This document shows positions 35,321-47,342 of a stretch of DNA of 64,000 bases, one piece after another. The stretch comes from Campanula takesimana. Its lineage: Eukaryota > Streptophyta > Magnoliopsida > Asterales > Campanulaceae. The DNA is taken from NCBI GenBank assembly GCA_026119855.1, contig JAOWBW010000305.1, positions 372,001 to 436,000 on the forward strand, given 5' to 3'. Position 1 is the stretch's first letter; each line of letters opens with the position of its first letter. The notes below the pieces were generated by a model that was not told the DNA's origin, made no database searches, and saw only the letters and a program-made list of their open reading frames with translations. The translations under genes were made by a program, and so were the position numbers.

Positions 35321-36047
35321 ACATCCTTATCATTATAAAGTTCATATATTAAAATATACTCCCTATTTCTCAGTTTAAAAACATTAAAAACACCAATAAA
35401 ATCATTACACCTAGGATTTTGTGAGCTAATTTTTGTGACTTTTTTGTGCCCATAGTATTATTCTTGTTATAATGAAAAAAGACGTTTTTTTCTGTGTCCA
35501 ATTCAAATGAAACAATACACTATTTATAGAGATTTTTTTTTTTTTTTTTATGAATTTTGATGTAATTTTTTTTTTTATATTAGATAATTGGCATTGAAAA
35601 AATCGGATGAGAAATAGAAAATGAAACACCACGGACCAATAAATGCTTGCCAAGTGGCGGTATTAGAAAGAAAAAAATGCGTTTTGCGCGTCCAGACGCG
35701 CCTTCGCGTGCGTGCAAGACACGCGCCATGTCGGCCTTATACAAGCTCGCCACGTGTCATCTTGGCCGGCCCACTTTTGCTTTCAATGGGTGTTGAATTT
35801 TTTTCAACAACATTTAATCCACCTCCTCTTCAACACCCTCATTACACACCTTCAACTAATTAATCCCCCATTCAACACCCACATTGTAAGTAGTCTTATG
35901 CTGGTGTATTGGTGATGACAGAGAAATGGTGATTGTGTTGATGGTGGGTGGTTGATGGTGTTAATGGTAGGTGATGGGTGGTGGCGGTGTTAATCACAGT
36001 GGTGGGATGAAGGCTATGGTTGGAAGATGGAGAATAAGGTATAAATG
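35321..36047. other. Intergenic DNA with TTCAACACCC repeats
   Basis: A short inverted pair, CAATGGGTGTTGAA and TTCAACACCCACATTG (about 35783-35887), may be an old MITE. A GGT-rich tract lies at 35930-36010. No gene seen. Confidence 0.35.
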
Positions 36048-36554
36048 TGTTTGCACCCAAGAAGAAGATAGATCCTCGCTTTTCCTCTTTGATTTGAGAG
36101 TCGCCACGATGTTGTTGAACGGAATACGGACCGTAAGATTCTTGAGTTCGGGGGTTAAGTTATGGATCGGGAAGGTCAAGGAGCACTCAATCCACCCAAT
36201 CTAGGATTGGTCTTGCTTAGGTGTTTTTAATCAAATAGCAAATAAACAATTAAAACAAGTAAAGCCAATAATTAATTTCTTAATTATTGGAATGTCGGAT
36301 CATGTGCTTCGAGACCATCTCCATGGATTGGAGGGGCTCTAGGCTGATCATTTTGATGGGATTACACTACTCAAAAACGAAGAATGAGATGAGAAGTAGA
36401 GATTAAAAGCGTAGGAGTTTACCTAAAGCGTTCATGAGATTCCAATTGATGACTTTGACTAAGCCCTTGATGATCCAAGAGTTTTGTGATGATTTTGGCT
36501 TGAAATGATGAGTTTTTTATGGTGTCTTGGTGTGAGGGGAGAGGAAAAACGGGA
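36048..36554 (-). repeat. Truncated Tat-like LTR
   Basis: Reverse-orientation match to the 3' half of the LTR at 2776-3775, beginning TGTTTGCACCC and ending where the copia sequence starts. The U3 half is missing. Confidence 0.8.
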
Positions 36555-36960
36555 TCCTTAAGGAAAAACCAAAAAAGTCTTCCCTTGGAAGGAAAGGAAA
36601 CACAACCTAGGTAATTTCTTCATCTTGTAATCTCTTTAAATGTAAAATGTAGATGATTATGTAGTTTATTTTGAGGTCTAGCCACCTTGTTAGGCTAGCC
36701 GATTTATGTGTATCAAGTATATATGGATATGTATCACGTATATATGGATGTGAATCATCTCATTATTAGTTAGGGGTAAGTATTTTAGGATTATGATTGT
36801 AAATAATAATCTCATTAGAATAGGTAGTCGTAGTTACCTAGTTAACAAGAGTTAGGGTTTGTATATATTCATTGTATTAGCTATGAAATTAAAATACACG
36901 GAATAATTTTCCCCAGTGCCTCCTTCTCTTAATATTGGTTTCACCGTGTCTACTTCAACA
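36555..36960 (+). repeat. 5' LTR region of a plus-strand copia element
   Basis: The LTR's 3' end is clear (CTACTTCAACA immediately before a PBS). The 5' end is uncertain; a TGTAATCTC at about 36624 would give a 337-bp LTR, the short size seen in the Ale/Retrofit type. Confidence 0.55.
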
Positions 36961-36972
36961 TGGTATCAGTCT
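36961..36972 (+). promoter_or_regulatory. Copia primer-binding site
   Basis: TGGTATCAGTCT directly after the LTR. The first nine bases match the usual tRNA-Met PBS. Confidence 0.75.
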
Positions 36973-37019
36973 GATTCTTGATCCAGATTGTCGGCCTTTC
37001 CTCTTCTTTCTATCCCACC

Positions 37020-38290
37020 ATGACTGGTTCTACTCCTAACTCCGGTTCCTCTTCTGGCTCCCATCACTTTGCTTCCGCCAATGGCCTCCCCGTCTTCTAC
37101 AACCCTAATGCGATCATGGGTCAAATGTTCCTAACTAAAGAGAATTACGTGAACTGGAGTTCTATTTTTAAAACGTTACGCCGCACCCATGATCTTCTCT
37201 CTGTCATCGAACCTCGCCAACCTTCTGCAACCCTAGCGGATGGTTCGGTTAATCCGCAACATGCTATTTGGAAAACAGCTACTGCTCTTGTTTGTGGCTG
37301 GATTAAAGGTATGGTAACGCCTCCGATTCAGCCCTATCTTAACTCCTGTAACACTGCTCCGGATGCTTGGTTCGTGGTTGCCAAACGTTTTGGTGCAACC
37401 TCTGCACTGCAAATCGAAACATTGAAAGAAAAACTCCACGATCTCAAGAAATCTGCTGAGACCTCTATCACAGATTATCTTCTTCGTGCTTCTCAAATCG
37501 CCGACGCTCTCACTGGCGCTGGGGAACCCGTCGACGATGCAGTCCCTATTCAGCGAATCCTTGGCGGTCTCGGCCAAGAATATAAGGAATTTCTTACACC
37601 CACCGCGGCTGTCCATGCCTGCAACCCCCCTCACCTTGGATGTTCTGAATGGTCTTATTCTCAAAGAAGAGATGCTCTTGCAAAAGTTTTCTGTCCCAGT
37701 GCAACAAGCAGCAGCTTTGGTGGTCGAAAAGCCGCCAACTGTGACTAATACGGAGGCTCACTTTGGTGTTCATCGCGGTGGTGGTTCCCAGAATCGTGGT
37801 AATGGAAGTCGAAATAATAATGGTAACCGTGGGAATGGAAATCGTAATAATGGAGGAAATGGCCATCGGAACAATGGGGGAAATAACAACCGTAATCGTG
37901 GCCAATGGAACGGAAACGGATCCTGGAACAATAACTCTTACAATGGGTATGGCCGAGGAAATGGTAGCAACAATGGTCGTGGAGGGACTGGTGGTGCGCC
38001 AAATAGAGGCAATTTTTCTGGTTTATCTCATCAAGGCCTGCTCCCTAATCCAGACATTACCTGCCAACTGTGTTTTCAGAGGAGACATGGTGCTCGTGAT
38101 TGTCAAAACTGTGCTCCGTACTCTTCTTCGGCTGAGCCATATATTCTGGATTCGGGTGCCACCGACCATATAACTTCCAACCCTGGCTCGTTCTCCGGAT
38201 CTTATCCATACTCAGGTACTAATGCAGTTACTATTGGTAATGGTTCTAAGTTGCGTATTGTGCGTATTGGTAGTTCTAATGTCCAACTCA
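37020..38290 (+). pseudogene. Copia gag and protease (plus strand), frameshifted
   Basis: The ATG at 37020 starts a Ser-rich leader. A UBN2-type capsid region follows, with LTKENYVNWSSIFKTLRR, WIKGMVTPPIQPYL, LKEKLHDLKK and ITDYLLRASQIADAL. A frame change between about 37590 and 37620 moves to a Gly/Asn/Arg-rich nucleocapsid-like tail, a CX2C...H...C knuckle (CQLCFQRRHGARDC) and the protease active site ILDSGATDHIT. It is then cut by a solo LTR. Asn/Gly tails like this are usual in short-LTR copia elements. Confidence 0.88.
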
Positions 38291-38295
38291 ATAAT

Positions 38296-39703
38296 TGTTG
38301 GTGATTTTAGTGTCATAAACGATTTTATGTAATTGTGATTTACTAGAGACCAATGCGATTTCATATTAGGCTCGGATACGAGTAAGGGAAAGTGTGGAGT
38401 ACACACTCGTTTGAGTTAATATGTTTTCGACCACGATAAAGAAGCAGGGGTCAAGGGGGCAGCGCCCCCTTGCGGGGTTAAGGGGCAGCGCCCCTTGTTG
38501 GTAGGGCTGTGCAAAAAATATTGGAACCGGACCGGACCAACAAAACCGGACTGGACCAATAAAAACCGGACCGAACCAATGGTATTGGTTTGGTTCTGGT
38601 TCCAAATTCCTTTAGAACCGGTAAATTGGTCCGGTTCCGGTTTTGGAAAATATATACACGGTTCTGGACTGGACCGGACCAATCATATTTACATGTATAT
38701 GTATTACTAATATGCTATTATATATTATATATATTTCTGATTTTACACCAAAATATAAAAACAAAATTCTGACTATCCTAATTGTAGACATCTTCGAATC
38801 AATACAAGATGTTATATTTTATGTTTCTGTTATAAAAACAAAAATCTTTATTGCCTATCAGGAATGTTAAATGCACCAATCTCCACATGTCTATGGGTTG
38901 GTACATTAGTGCTTCATGAAATGTTAATATTACAACCCTGATTACATAAACTTGTATTAAGTACTCATATTTTAATATTGTTCGATGGCAGGTAGTTTCA
39001 TATAAATGTAATGTACTTAAATTTGATAGGATAATATATACTATAAGTTGTCTGAAAACATAAACATTTATTAAGTGCTCTTATTTCTTATTTTTAACTA
39101 TTGTTTTTTTGGTTGACAGATCCAATATTAATGTTTAATTGTTGTGCCAAAAAAATTGTATGATATGTAATATGTAGAACCGGACCGGAACCGGACCAAT
39201 AGAACCGGACCAATGAATCCGGTTCTGAAATATATTGGTTTGGTCCTGGTTCTAATTTTATACAGAACCGAACAATTGGTCCGGTCCTGGTTTTGTCAAA
39301 TTTTGACAAAAACCGGTCCGGACCGGACCGTGAACACCCCTACTTGTTGGGGTCCCGCCAGTTTTTCCCACCAAAATCCGCCAAATGTCATATGACTGTT
39401 CATAGTGACTGTTCACTAACAATTATGACTGTTTGATTCAAACAGTCATATCTGCTCCTTCTTCCATCTGTTTATAAAAACAGGATTTGGTATCAGTTCT
39501 AAAAATACGAAAAACCCTAACAATTCTCTGAGTTTTGATCTGTTTTCTTTGCCTAGATACAGATTGTTTGATTGTCTTATCCCATATAAAGATTTCATGT
39601 AACCCAGGCATTTAGGGGCGAAATACTTTATTCGAAAAGTGAATTAATCACGATTCAGTCAAATATCCAGGATTATCAATCACCCCAACCCCAATTTCTA
39701 ACA
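38296..39703 (+). mobile_element. Solo LTR inserted in copia protease
   Basis: 1408 bp from TGTTGGTGATTTTAG to CAATTTCTAACA, flanked by ATAAT (38291-38295, 39704-39708). It is a solo LTR left by recombination between the two LTRs of a larger element. A pair of GC-rich foldback words lies at 38453-38471 and 38480-38496. It carries a hAT element. Confidence 0.92.
38502..39342. mobile_element. hAT-type non-autonomous element
   Basis: Begins TAGGGCTGTGCA and ends GTGAACACCCCTA, with the 8-bp duplication CTTGTTGG (38494-38501, 39343-39350). Subterminal regions are packed with ACCGGACC/GGTCCGGT words, a usual arrangement for hAT transposase binding. No transposase. Confidence 0.95.
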
Positions 39704-39708
39704 ATAAT

Positions 39709-40999
39709 CATTCCCGGTATTCATAGACCTTTATTATCCATCCGCCAATTTTCCAAGGAGGATAATTGTTTCTTTGAACTTGATTCTTGTGGTTTTCGTG
39801 TTAAGGACAACCAGACCAAGGAGATTCTTATTTCTGGCAGTAACTCGGGCGGTCTTTACAAGCTTTCTTTCGATCCAGAGTCCTCCAACAGTCCCGTTGC
39901 ACTCATTGGTGAACGATCGAGTCAAGATAACTGGCATGCTCGATTGGGTCATCCGTCTACTCCAGTTTTCAAAGTTTTGTGTCGTCAGTTTAGTTTACCG
40001 TTAAGTAGTAAATTTAATGAACACCATTCTTGTCATTGGTGTACCTTAGGAAAGTCTAGTAAATTGCCTTTTTATTCTAGAACTTTTTATGCTTTGCATC
40101 CCTTAGACATGCTTCATTTGGATGTTTGGGGTCCAGCCCCTGTTAATTCTATGAATGATTTTCGGTACTATCTCTCTATAGTTGATGATTTTTCTCCTTT
40201 TGTGTGGATCTTTCCCATGACTCATAAATCTAGTGTTTTGCCAATTTTCTCTATTTTTAAAACACAAATTGAAAAATCAACTATCTCGTAAAATTTCTGC
40301 CATACACACTGTTAAAACCATCCAAAATGATGGGGGCAGTGAATTCACCAGTCATGTATTTGTTAACTATCTAAAAAAATTTGGCATTAAACAGAAAATC
40401 ACGTGTCCCTACACTCTCCAACAAAATGGTGTAGTGAAACGTAAACATCGTCATATTGTAGAGATGGGTTTGTGTCTTATGACTAAAGCTCGTGTTCCGT
40501 ACAATTTCTGGTTAGAAGCCTTTACCACTGCCGTGTACCTTATTAATCGTCTTCCCATGCGGCAACATAAATTTGTGTCTCCTTATCAAAAGCTTTGGCA
40601 ATAGAAACCCGATTACCATTTTTTTAAAGCTTTCGGTTGTTCTTGTTTTCCGCACATTATACCTACCAATGCACATAAACTTATGCCAAAATCCACTCAC
40701 TGCATTTTCCTTGGATATGATGATCTTCGTAAAGGTTATCGATGTATGGATCTCACAAATAGCAAAGTTTATATCTCTAGACATGTGGTGTTTGATGAGA
40801 CTAATTTTCCTTGGAAAGATTCTAGTACAAACAAGCTGCTTACAGGTACAAATTGGTTGCCACTGCCTCAAGTTCTAGCATCAATCCGCCTGGCCCCCCA
40901 TCTGCTGGACATTTCTTTGGACAGCCAAGCTCTTCTGAGCCTTCACCCAGCCCTTCTGGTTCTTCATCCAACTCATCTGGGCCTTCCTCCATGCGGCCC
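39709..40999 (+). pseudogene. Copia integrase (plus strand), truncated by Element 2
   Basis: Continues the gag-pol relic after the solo LTR. It has an HHCC zinc region (WHARLGHPS, CHWCTLGKSS) and catalytic core aspartates in HLDVWGP/IVDDFS and QNDGGSEF. The place of the catalytic Glu reads NGVVKRKHR, with Lys where Glu is expected. A frameshift near 40262 and a TAG at 40602-40604 break the frame. A C-terminal Ser/Pro-rich linker is cut at 40999 by Element 2; reverse transcriptase lies beyond the window, if present. Confidence 0.87.
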
Positions 41000-41552
41000 T
41001 GTAAGTACCCCAATCTGAATTTGACCAACTTAGAGGAATTTTAGGCACCATTTAGGGATAAACTGATAGGCCAAGACCTCACTAAGACAAAAAATATGGA
41101 CACAGGGACTGTTCTAGAATTAAAAGATTGAAAAATCTAGAAGGTCGCCAACATGAGCCGTACGGCTACTTTGGGCACTATCAGCCCCTATAAATTGAGC
41201 CCCTTGATGATCATTCCAGAGGGGGTGAAACCATATAAAAGATATTACTCTTTCAAAATCACTACAGAAGTGTGAGAGGAGTGAAACAAAGAGTGAAAAG
41301 AGAGAAAGGAAGATTGGCTAAACCAAAAAAGGTAAAGCCACCTTCTCCCCCTCCCTTCTCTTCATCTATAACTCTATTTTATCTTTAATCTTTGTTTAAG
41401 TTATGTTAATCTTTATATTATTTGCAAGACTTGTCCATTCAAGCACTTTTACATTACTTGCAAGACTTGTCCATTCAAGCACTTTACATTTATGCAAGAC
41501 TTGTCCATTCAAGCAAATATACATATATTACTCTATATTTCTCTTGTCCAAT
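41000..41552 (+). repeat. Element 2 5' LTR, first part
   Basis: Starts TGTAAGTACCCC in the copia integrase linker and continues until Element 1 interrupts it. The second part is 55449-56366; total about 1471 bp. It carries an AGCCGTACGGCT palindrome (41156-41167), a TATA-like CATATAAAAG at about 41234 and a short ACTTGTCCATTCAAGCA tandem repeat at 41427-41515. Confidence 0.85.
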
Positions 41553-42635
41553 TGTTAGTACCCGACCTGAAAATGAGTTTATTAGGGCTTTCCCAAAAAT
41601 ACAAGGACTTTATAGGAATTAGAAACCTTGCAAAGACTTGTTTCGGATTCCCGAAATACCTCATTTATGACAAAATCTATCAAAATAGGTAATAAATGGT
41701 TTCCTTAAAACCATGCAGAAACCCTAGCTTGAAAATTAAGTCAGCCAGCAACGATGGCCACGCGGCCACATTCGTCCAAGCTCCAACCTTGGCCACGCGG
41801 CCAACGTCGCCGCCGCCCTCCATCTTGGCCACGCGGCCACATCCGCTCCGGATGATCCTGACCGTCAGATCTCTCCATCAGTTTCCTATTTAAAGACCTC
41901 CCTTGCCTCATAATTGGGGGGGATCCGAATTTGAGAGTTCTTAAACACAATTTTGCTCTCTAATTAGCATTCAAACCTCCAAGAAGATCAAGGTTTATTT
42001 CTTGCCAACATAGGTAAGTTTTCTAACTTATTTCTTCACGTTCTTGCATTATTTCTAATGTAGATCTTTAATATTCATGTTCTTGCATGTTTATTCATAG
42101 TTTCTTCATATGCTTTGCATGTTCATTCATATGTTCATAATATGTTCTTCATATGTTCATCGTGTTCATAGATTAAAACCTTATTTATGCTATATTTAGG
42201 GTTGCGATCTTCATGTTTGCATGTTATTTCATAGCCGATGATGATCTAGGGTTCATCAACCCGAGGATGATCTAAGAACTACTTCTAAACCCTAAACTTT
42301 AGGTAATTCCCCCTCATTATGCATGATCCCGATGCTTCTGCCTATTCTAAATTCTTCTCGAACTACGCTGACCTGAGCTTCTCACATTGAGAGGAACGTA
42401 GGCAATCTTTGGATCCGATCCTAACACACTACATACACCGCATCATGATAGAAAGACCGATCAATTCGGGCAATATGAGTGATAACGTTCAATATTCTTC
42501 TCTTGTTGTAATTTGACCCCCGAACCCATTAAACATGCTTTTTCTCAAAGTTTTGGCTATAATTAAAACGGCGTGGCGACTCTCATATTTTAATGTTACT
42601 ATGAATATTCCCAATTTCAAACACACGTATTCACA
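41553..42635 (+). repeat. Element 1 5' LTR
   Basis: From TGTTAGTACCCGACC to CACGTATTCACA. Contains three TGGCCACGCGGCCA words (41755-41768, 41789-41804, 41826-41839), a TATTTAAAG promoter motif at about 41887, a CTACG hairpin (42363-42401), and CCCCCGAACCC followed by GTGGCGACTC shortly before its 3' end. Confidence 0.95.
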
Positions 42636-42636
42636 G

Positions 42637-42654
42637 TGGCGACTCTGCTGGGGA
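42637..42654 (+). promoter_or_regulatory. Element 1 primer-binding site
   Basis: TGGCGACTCTGCTGGGGA, one base after the LTR. The same sequence (one base changed) follows Element 2's LTR. Resembles the PBS of Tat/Ogre elements, probably tRNA-Arg; the tRNA identity is from memory of the family. Confidence 0.8.
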
Positions 42655-42714
42655 CTGATTTGAAACTTTTTCAAACTTAGTGGGTCTAACTTTCGTTCAC
42701 ATCATGATGTTTGC

Positions 42715-42950
42715 CATGTTTACACATGCACACACCTGCCATGTTTACACACGCACACACCTGCCGTGCTTAGACACGCACACACCTGCCGTGTTTACAC
42801 ATGCACACACCTGCCGTGTTTACACACGCACACACCTGCCGTGCTTACACACGCACACACCTGTCGTGTTTACACACGCACACACCTGCCGTGTTTACAC
42901 ACGCACACACCTGCCATGTTTACACATGCACACTTGCCATGTTTTCACGC
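42715..42950 (+). repeat. 25-bp tandem repeats in Element 1 leader
   Basis: About nine copies of a unit like TTTACACACGCACACACCTG plus CCGTG. The apparent ORF here (42680-43192) is a by-product of the repeat and not a gene. Confidence 0.88.
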
Positions 42951-43091
42951 GCCCGCTACAGTTAAGCCATGTTTACACATGCACCCGCGCACTCCGCCAT
43001 GTTAATACTTGTACCTTGTACCTTGTACCATGTACCCTTGTTATCTTCGCTTTAGTATTAGGGTCAAACAAAACTATGCTATGCTCCCTTG

Positions 43092-43098
43092 TACATTA

Positions 43099-43129
<31 letters not shown>

Positions 43130-43131
43130 AT
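43092..43131. repeat. (CT)n microsatellite
   Basis: Short CTCTCTCT run with one CCC interruption. Confidence 0.85.
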
Positions 43132-43559
43132 GCATTGCATCGCATCATTCAAACGTTCAAAGCTTCTCTCTTTTCTCCCTAAAAAGAATTAGTTGCTTGC
43201 CTCACACTACCACTAGTCCGTGTCAGCACTGCACATGTCCCTATCACCCGGAGTATTCGATGTGCGGGAATTTGTGCGCTACTGCCGCCCTCTTTTCGAG
43301 TCACTCATCTACTCCACTCACCGTGTACGTTCCGCGAGCGGTGGGAACCTTTACCTTACCCGTGTCAACCCACACATAGAGATTAGGACACTCCTTAGAC
43401 CAACCATTTAGGATGTAAATAAATGCAAAACTTTTCGCAAAATAAAATGTGCATTGCATCTAGACGACCTCTAAGGTCCATCGTTCACCCCTTGGGCTAG
43501 CTATCAAAATTCCTCATCTTGGCCTATCTAGGTTACCTACCCATCATTGCTATCCATTC

Positions 43560-44760
43560 AGGTCTACCCTTCATCTTGACCCGCTTTGGTCAAAACCCCA
43601 CCAACCTTTGACCCCCTGGGTCAACCTTATCACCTTTGACCCCCTAGGTCAAACTTTATCATCTTTGACCTCTTAGGTCTACCCTTGACCCCCTAGGTCA
43701 AACGTTATCATCTTTGACCTCTTAGGTCTACCCTTGACCCCCTAGGTCAACTTTATCCGCCTTTGACCTCTTAGGTCAACCCTTGACCTCCTAGGTTAAC
43801 CTTACCACCTTTGACCTCTTAGGTCTACCCTTGACCCCTAGGTCAACCTTTGACCCCCTAGGTCAACCTTATCCGCCTTTGACCTCTTTGGTCAAACCTT
43901 GGACCCTTAGGTCAACTTTATCACCCCTCGACCTTTGACCCCTTAGGTCAACCTCATCCGCCTTTGACCTCTTAGGTCAACCCTTGACCCCCTAGGTTAA
44001 CCTTACCACCTTTGACCTCTTAGGTCTACCCTTGACCCCTAGGTCAACCTTTGACCCCCTAGGTCAAACTTATCCGCCTTTGACCTCTTAGGTCAACCTT
44101 TGACTCCTTTAGTCAACCCAATCACCTTTGACCTCTTAGGTCAACCTTTGACCCCTAGGTCAACCTTATCCACTTTTGACCTCTTAGGTCAATCTTTGAT
44201 TCCATAGATGAACCCAATTACCTTTGACCTTAACCCGCTTAGGTCAAACCGTCATCTTGACCCACCTAGGTCATTATTTGACCCACTGTCGTCCAGACCA
44301 ACCTAGGTCAACCCGTCTCGACCCGTTTAGGTCCACATCCCATCCTCGACCCATCTAGGTCAACTTGTCTGTCTTAGGTTAAAACTACCCCTTCACCTTT
44401 GACCCATCTAGGTCAATCCTTGGCCCGCTTAAGTCAACTTACCCGTCTTGAATCTATCTACCTACCTTCAACTAGGTCAATCCCTGACCCATCTAGGTCA
44501 ACCCGCGACCCGCTTAGGTCGACTTACCTATCTTGGATCCATCTAGGTCAATCTCCAACATTCCTTGGTCCACTAACCCGAATAGGTCAACCTTTGACTC
44601 TCTTAGGTCAAACCATGTCTATCCCGCTTAGATCATCCCATAGGCAACCCGCTACAACCCGCTATCTTGATTCATTCACTATATAGGTCAATCCAACCCT
44701 TCTCATTTAGGTCGACCTATCCTTTACCCATCTAGGTCAACCCACCATCATCAACGCATT
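43560..44760 (+). repeat. Array of TTGACC/GGTCAA palindromes in Element 1 leader
   Basis: About 1.2 kb of degenerate 20-30 bp units, most reading TTTGACC, 3-6 bases, then AGGTCAA. TTGACC is a W-box core (WRKY factor site), so the array is a dense inverted set of potential W boxes. No coding capacity. Confidence 0.85.
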
Positions 44761-44944
44761 CTAGCTTGAACCACTTCTTGTCTCAAATCTTAGGTCAAAT
44801 TTAGGTCAAACCTTAAGTCAAACCTTACCCGATTCCTATAGGTCTTCCTCACCCATGCTTGACCAAGGACCGAGTCATCTCCCTCTTTTTTTTGACCCCT
44901 GTGGTCATCTCTCACCTCTTTTTAAAAGTCTAACTTGACTCGAA

Positions 44945-45004
44945 CTACGGCGACCTGAGCCTCTTATTGTGTGGGACCTCTCCCTCATGGTAAGGGGAAC
45001 GTAG
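44945..45004 (+). other. CTACG/CGTAG hairpin motif upstream of Element 1 gag
   Basis: CGAACTACGGCGACCTGAG, then a longer loop, then AACGTAGGCAAC. One of at least eight copies of this motif in the window. Confidence 0.65.
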
Positions 45005-45172
45005 GCAACTTCGGCCCGGTCAAACTTTCAAATTCTTGTCAAAAATGCATTTCAAAGTGTGGAGACCGACTCTTTTCCAAAAGAGATTTTATAACGATGC
45101 CTTGTCATTAATTATAAATCTAAGCTCAATTCAAAGACATAATTCCCCCACAACTATTGTAGATCCTGCATC

Positions 45173-45849
45173 ATGTCTGTTGAAAGGAACATCGAAGTTG
45201 CAAATGAAGCTATTAACCAAGGTCTCGAGACAACTCTCCACACCAATACTGATCTCAATGAGCAAGCGCTCCATTTCGAGACCATCCTCAACGAGCGAGC
45301 AACCCTCTTTCGGACCGCTCTCGACGAACAAGAAGCCTACTTTGAGACTGTCCTCCTCAAGCAAGTCGACCGCCTTCAAAAAGAGATGTGCAAGGCTCTA
45401 AAGGACACCGAGAAACACCTTCACTCTGATATTTATTGCATTTATGATTACCTTAGTCGAGTTCTCCCTCTTGCTCAATGTCAACACCCGTACGCTCCTC
45501 AAATGTACGGGCCGCCACAGACTTCCCCCGTTGGGATGCCTCCTAAGACTACTCATCAACGACAGGTACCGGTACCTAAACCACCCTCAAATACAGTTCG
45601 GAAGGACGAACGCGAGTACAATGACTTGGGTATGCCGTTAGCCAAACTCTACAAAAGTCTAGTTCAAGCCGGCAAGTTGTCTCCTTTGTTCAACTATGAA
45701 CCAAGTAGGGTGAAGCAAGGCTTGGATCCCTCCAAACACTGCCAATACCACCAGTACATTGGGCATGACACTGAAGATTGCCTCCAATTGAGGAGAAATA
45801 TTGAAAGCCTCATTGACAGCGGAGCCATCACCCGCCAACGGAATACATG
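45173..45849 (+). pseudogene. Element 1 gag-like ORF, interrupted by solo LTR
   Basis: The ATG at 45173 opens 226 codons. The N-terminal half is a Glu-rich coiled coil with repeated FETxL-type heptads. A Pro-rich segment follows, then GMPLAKLYKSLVQAGKLSPL and a zinc-knuckle variant CQYHQYIGHDTEDC (CX2HX4HX4C), the conserved C-terminal gag block of Tat-like elements. The solo LTR at 45850 breaks it. The same frame resumes at 47343 and stops at 47383-47385, giving an original size of about 239 residues. It lacks the usual large capsid domain. Confidence 0.75.
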
Positions 45850-47337
45850 TGTTGGTAGTGGTGCCCTAGGCACGTTTAATAAACGTTGTAATTGTTATCA
45901 TTTATTTCATATCAATAAAAAGATGTTTTGATTATTATTGTTGTTCATGTTTACTCATAATAATCTCCGCCCCTAGTACTTATTAAGCACTAGTATAAAG
46001 GCTAAATGATCATGGGATGATCATGTTAGATTTATGGGTACTTGTTTGGAACAAGGTACTGGACATGACCCGCTGTATGAGATTTATGTCATGGTCTATG
46101 TCGAACATATATCTCATATTAGTTATGTCATTTGAATCCTTAGACATGAAGTTATTATAGTCTTCCACTTGATGAACATTGTGTTTGACATATTCAAACG
46201 CTACCTTAACACGGTAGTTATAAAGGGTATGATTGGCATAATCGGATTCCCGTTGGAAAGAATAATAAGCTAAATGGATTTGTCCCTCCACGGAGAGATG
46301 TCAAGCTTGGGCCCCTCGAAGGAATGATGTTGATGAAATGTTCGGCCGGACTCAAATGGATTGATTGGATCAATAGCATTTGAATTATCAACATATTCGG
46401 AATCGAGAAAGTATTGAACAAAACAAGTTGACTGTTTGACCATGACTTGTGTTCAATGACATCGTGGACAAAGGGATTGTGACATATTCTAAAGGAATGC
46501 GAACTTGTATCTAGTTATACTATTTGGGTAGGTGTGACGGTTTGCTAGAACCTAATCATATCTTATGGTTTCATGTTTGAACCCATTGCCAACTTAGTAT
46601 AATCCTAGAGGGTCACACACAATAGAACGAATCTTTAAAAGGACTAAATTGGAATTTTGGAAATTCTGGACATTCTGGGGAAGTGGGCGACCGCACAGTG
46701 TGGACTGGGCGGCCGCACACTTAGCCCAAATTTTGTACCAGTTTGTTTCAGATAAATGTGCGACCGCACAGTGTATTCTGGACGGCCGCACAGTACTGTC
46801 GGCTGGCACTTTCCTAATTCGATTTGGAATGTCTTTTGACACAAGGTTCCTATTTGGAATAGGTCTTGCTTGTGTATAAAAGGATGATTTCGGCCAGAAC
46901 CTCAGTAATAGCCTTTTGTGAGTCTCCAAAGTGTTTGAGAGAGAATTTATTTTGTTCTAAGATATCCTTGATTGAGGAACAAAATAATTCACAAATAAAT
47001 TCCATATAGTTCTTTATTAAATTGTGAAAGTGTGTTTCATAATATTGGTCTAGCAACCAAGATCAAAGAAGCTCCTTTGATATTCGTTCGAAGTGTGGAT
47101 ACCGCTAGAGGGTGAAAATCATCATCTTCAAAGTTCGTGTTCAAGCTTTGTGATCGTGATCAAGTCTTCAAGTTTCTCCACCAAGACCGAAGAAAAGTTC
47201 ATAGCCATCAAGGGTTAGTTATTCCTCTATTCATCTTGTTGTATTTGATTTAATCATATGAACGGATCCATGGCTTTGGGTTTTCTTAAAATTTTAATTG
47301 CTATATGCCGCTGCGCATGTTACTTGGAAACCCAACA
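45850..47337 (+). mobile_element. Solo copia LTR (copy S) inside Element 1 gag
   Basis: 1488 bp from TGTTGGTAGTGG to GGAAACCCAACA, flanked by ACATG (45845-45849, 47338-47342). Homologous over its length to copy L at 875-2405 (opposite strand). TATAAAAG at 46875-46882 is the likely core promoter. Four GC-rich palindromic words occupy 46687-46696, 46709-46718, 46757-46770 and 46783-46791, with a sequence different from that of copy L. Confidence 0.95.
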
Positions 47338-47342
47338 ACATG

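Noticed and set aside
37594..38173. ORFs in other frames over the copia gag tail
   Set aside because: They are shadows of the Gly/Asn/Arg-rich nucleocapsid region on alternative frames.
42680..43192. 170-aa His/Thr-rich ORF as a gene
   Set aside because: It is a reading of 25-bp tandem repeats in a retroelement leader, with open frames in other phases too.
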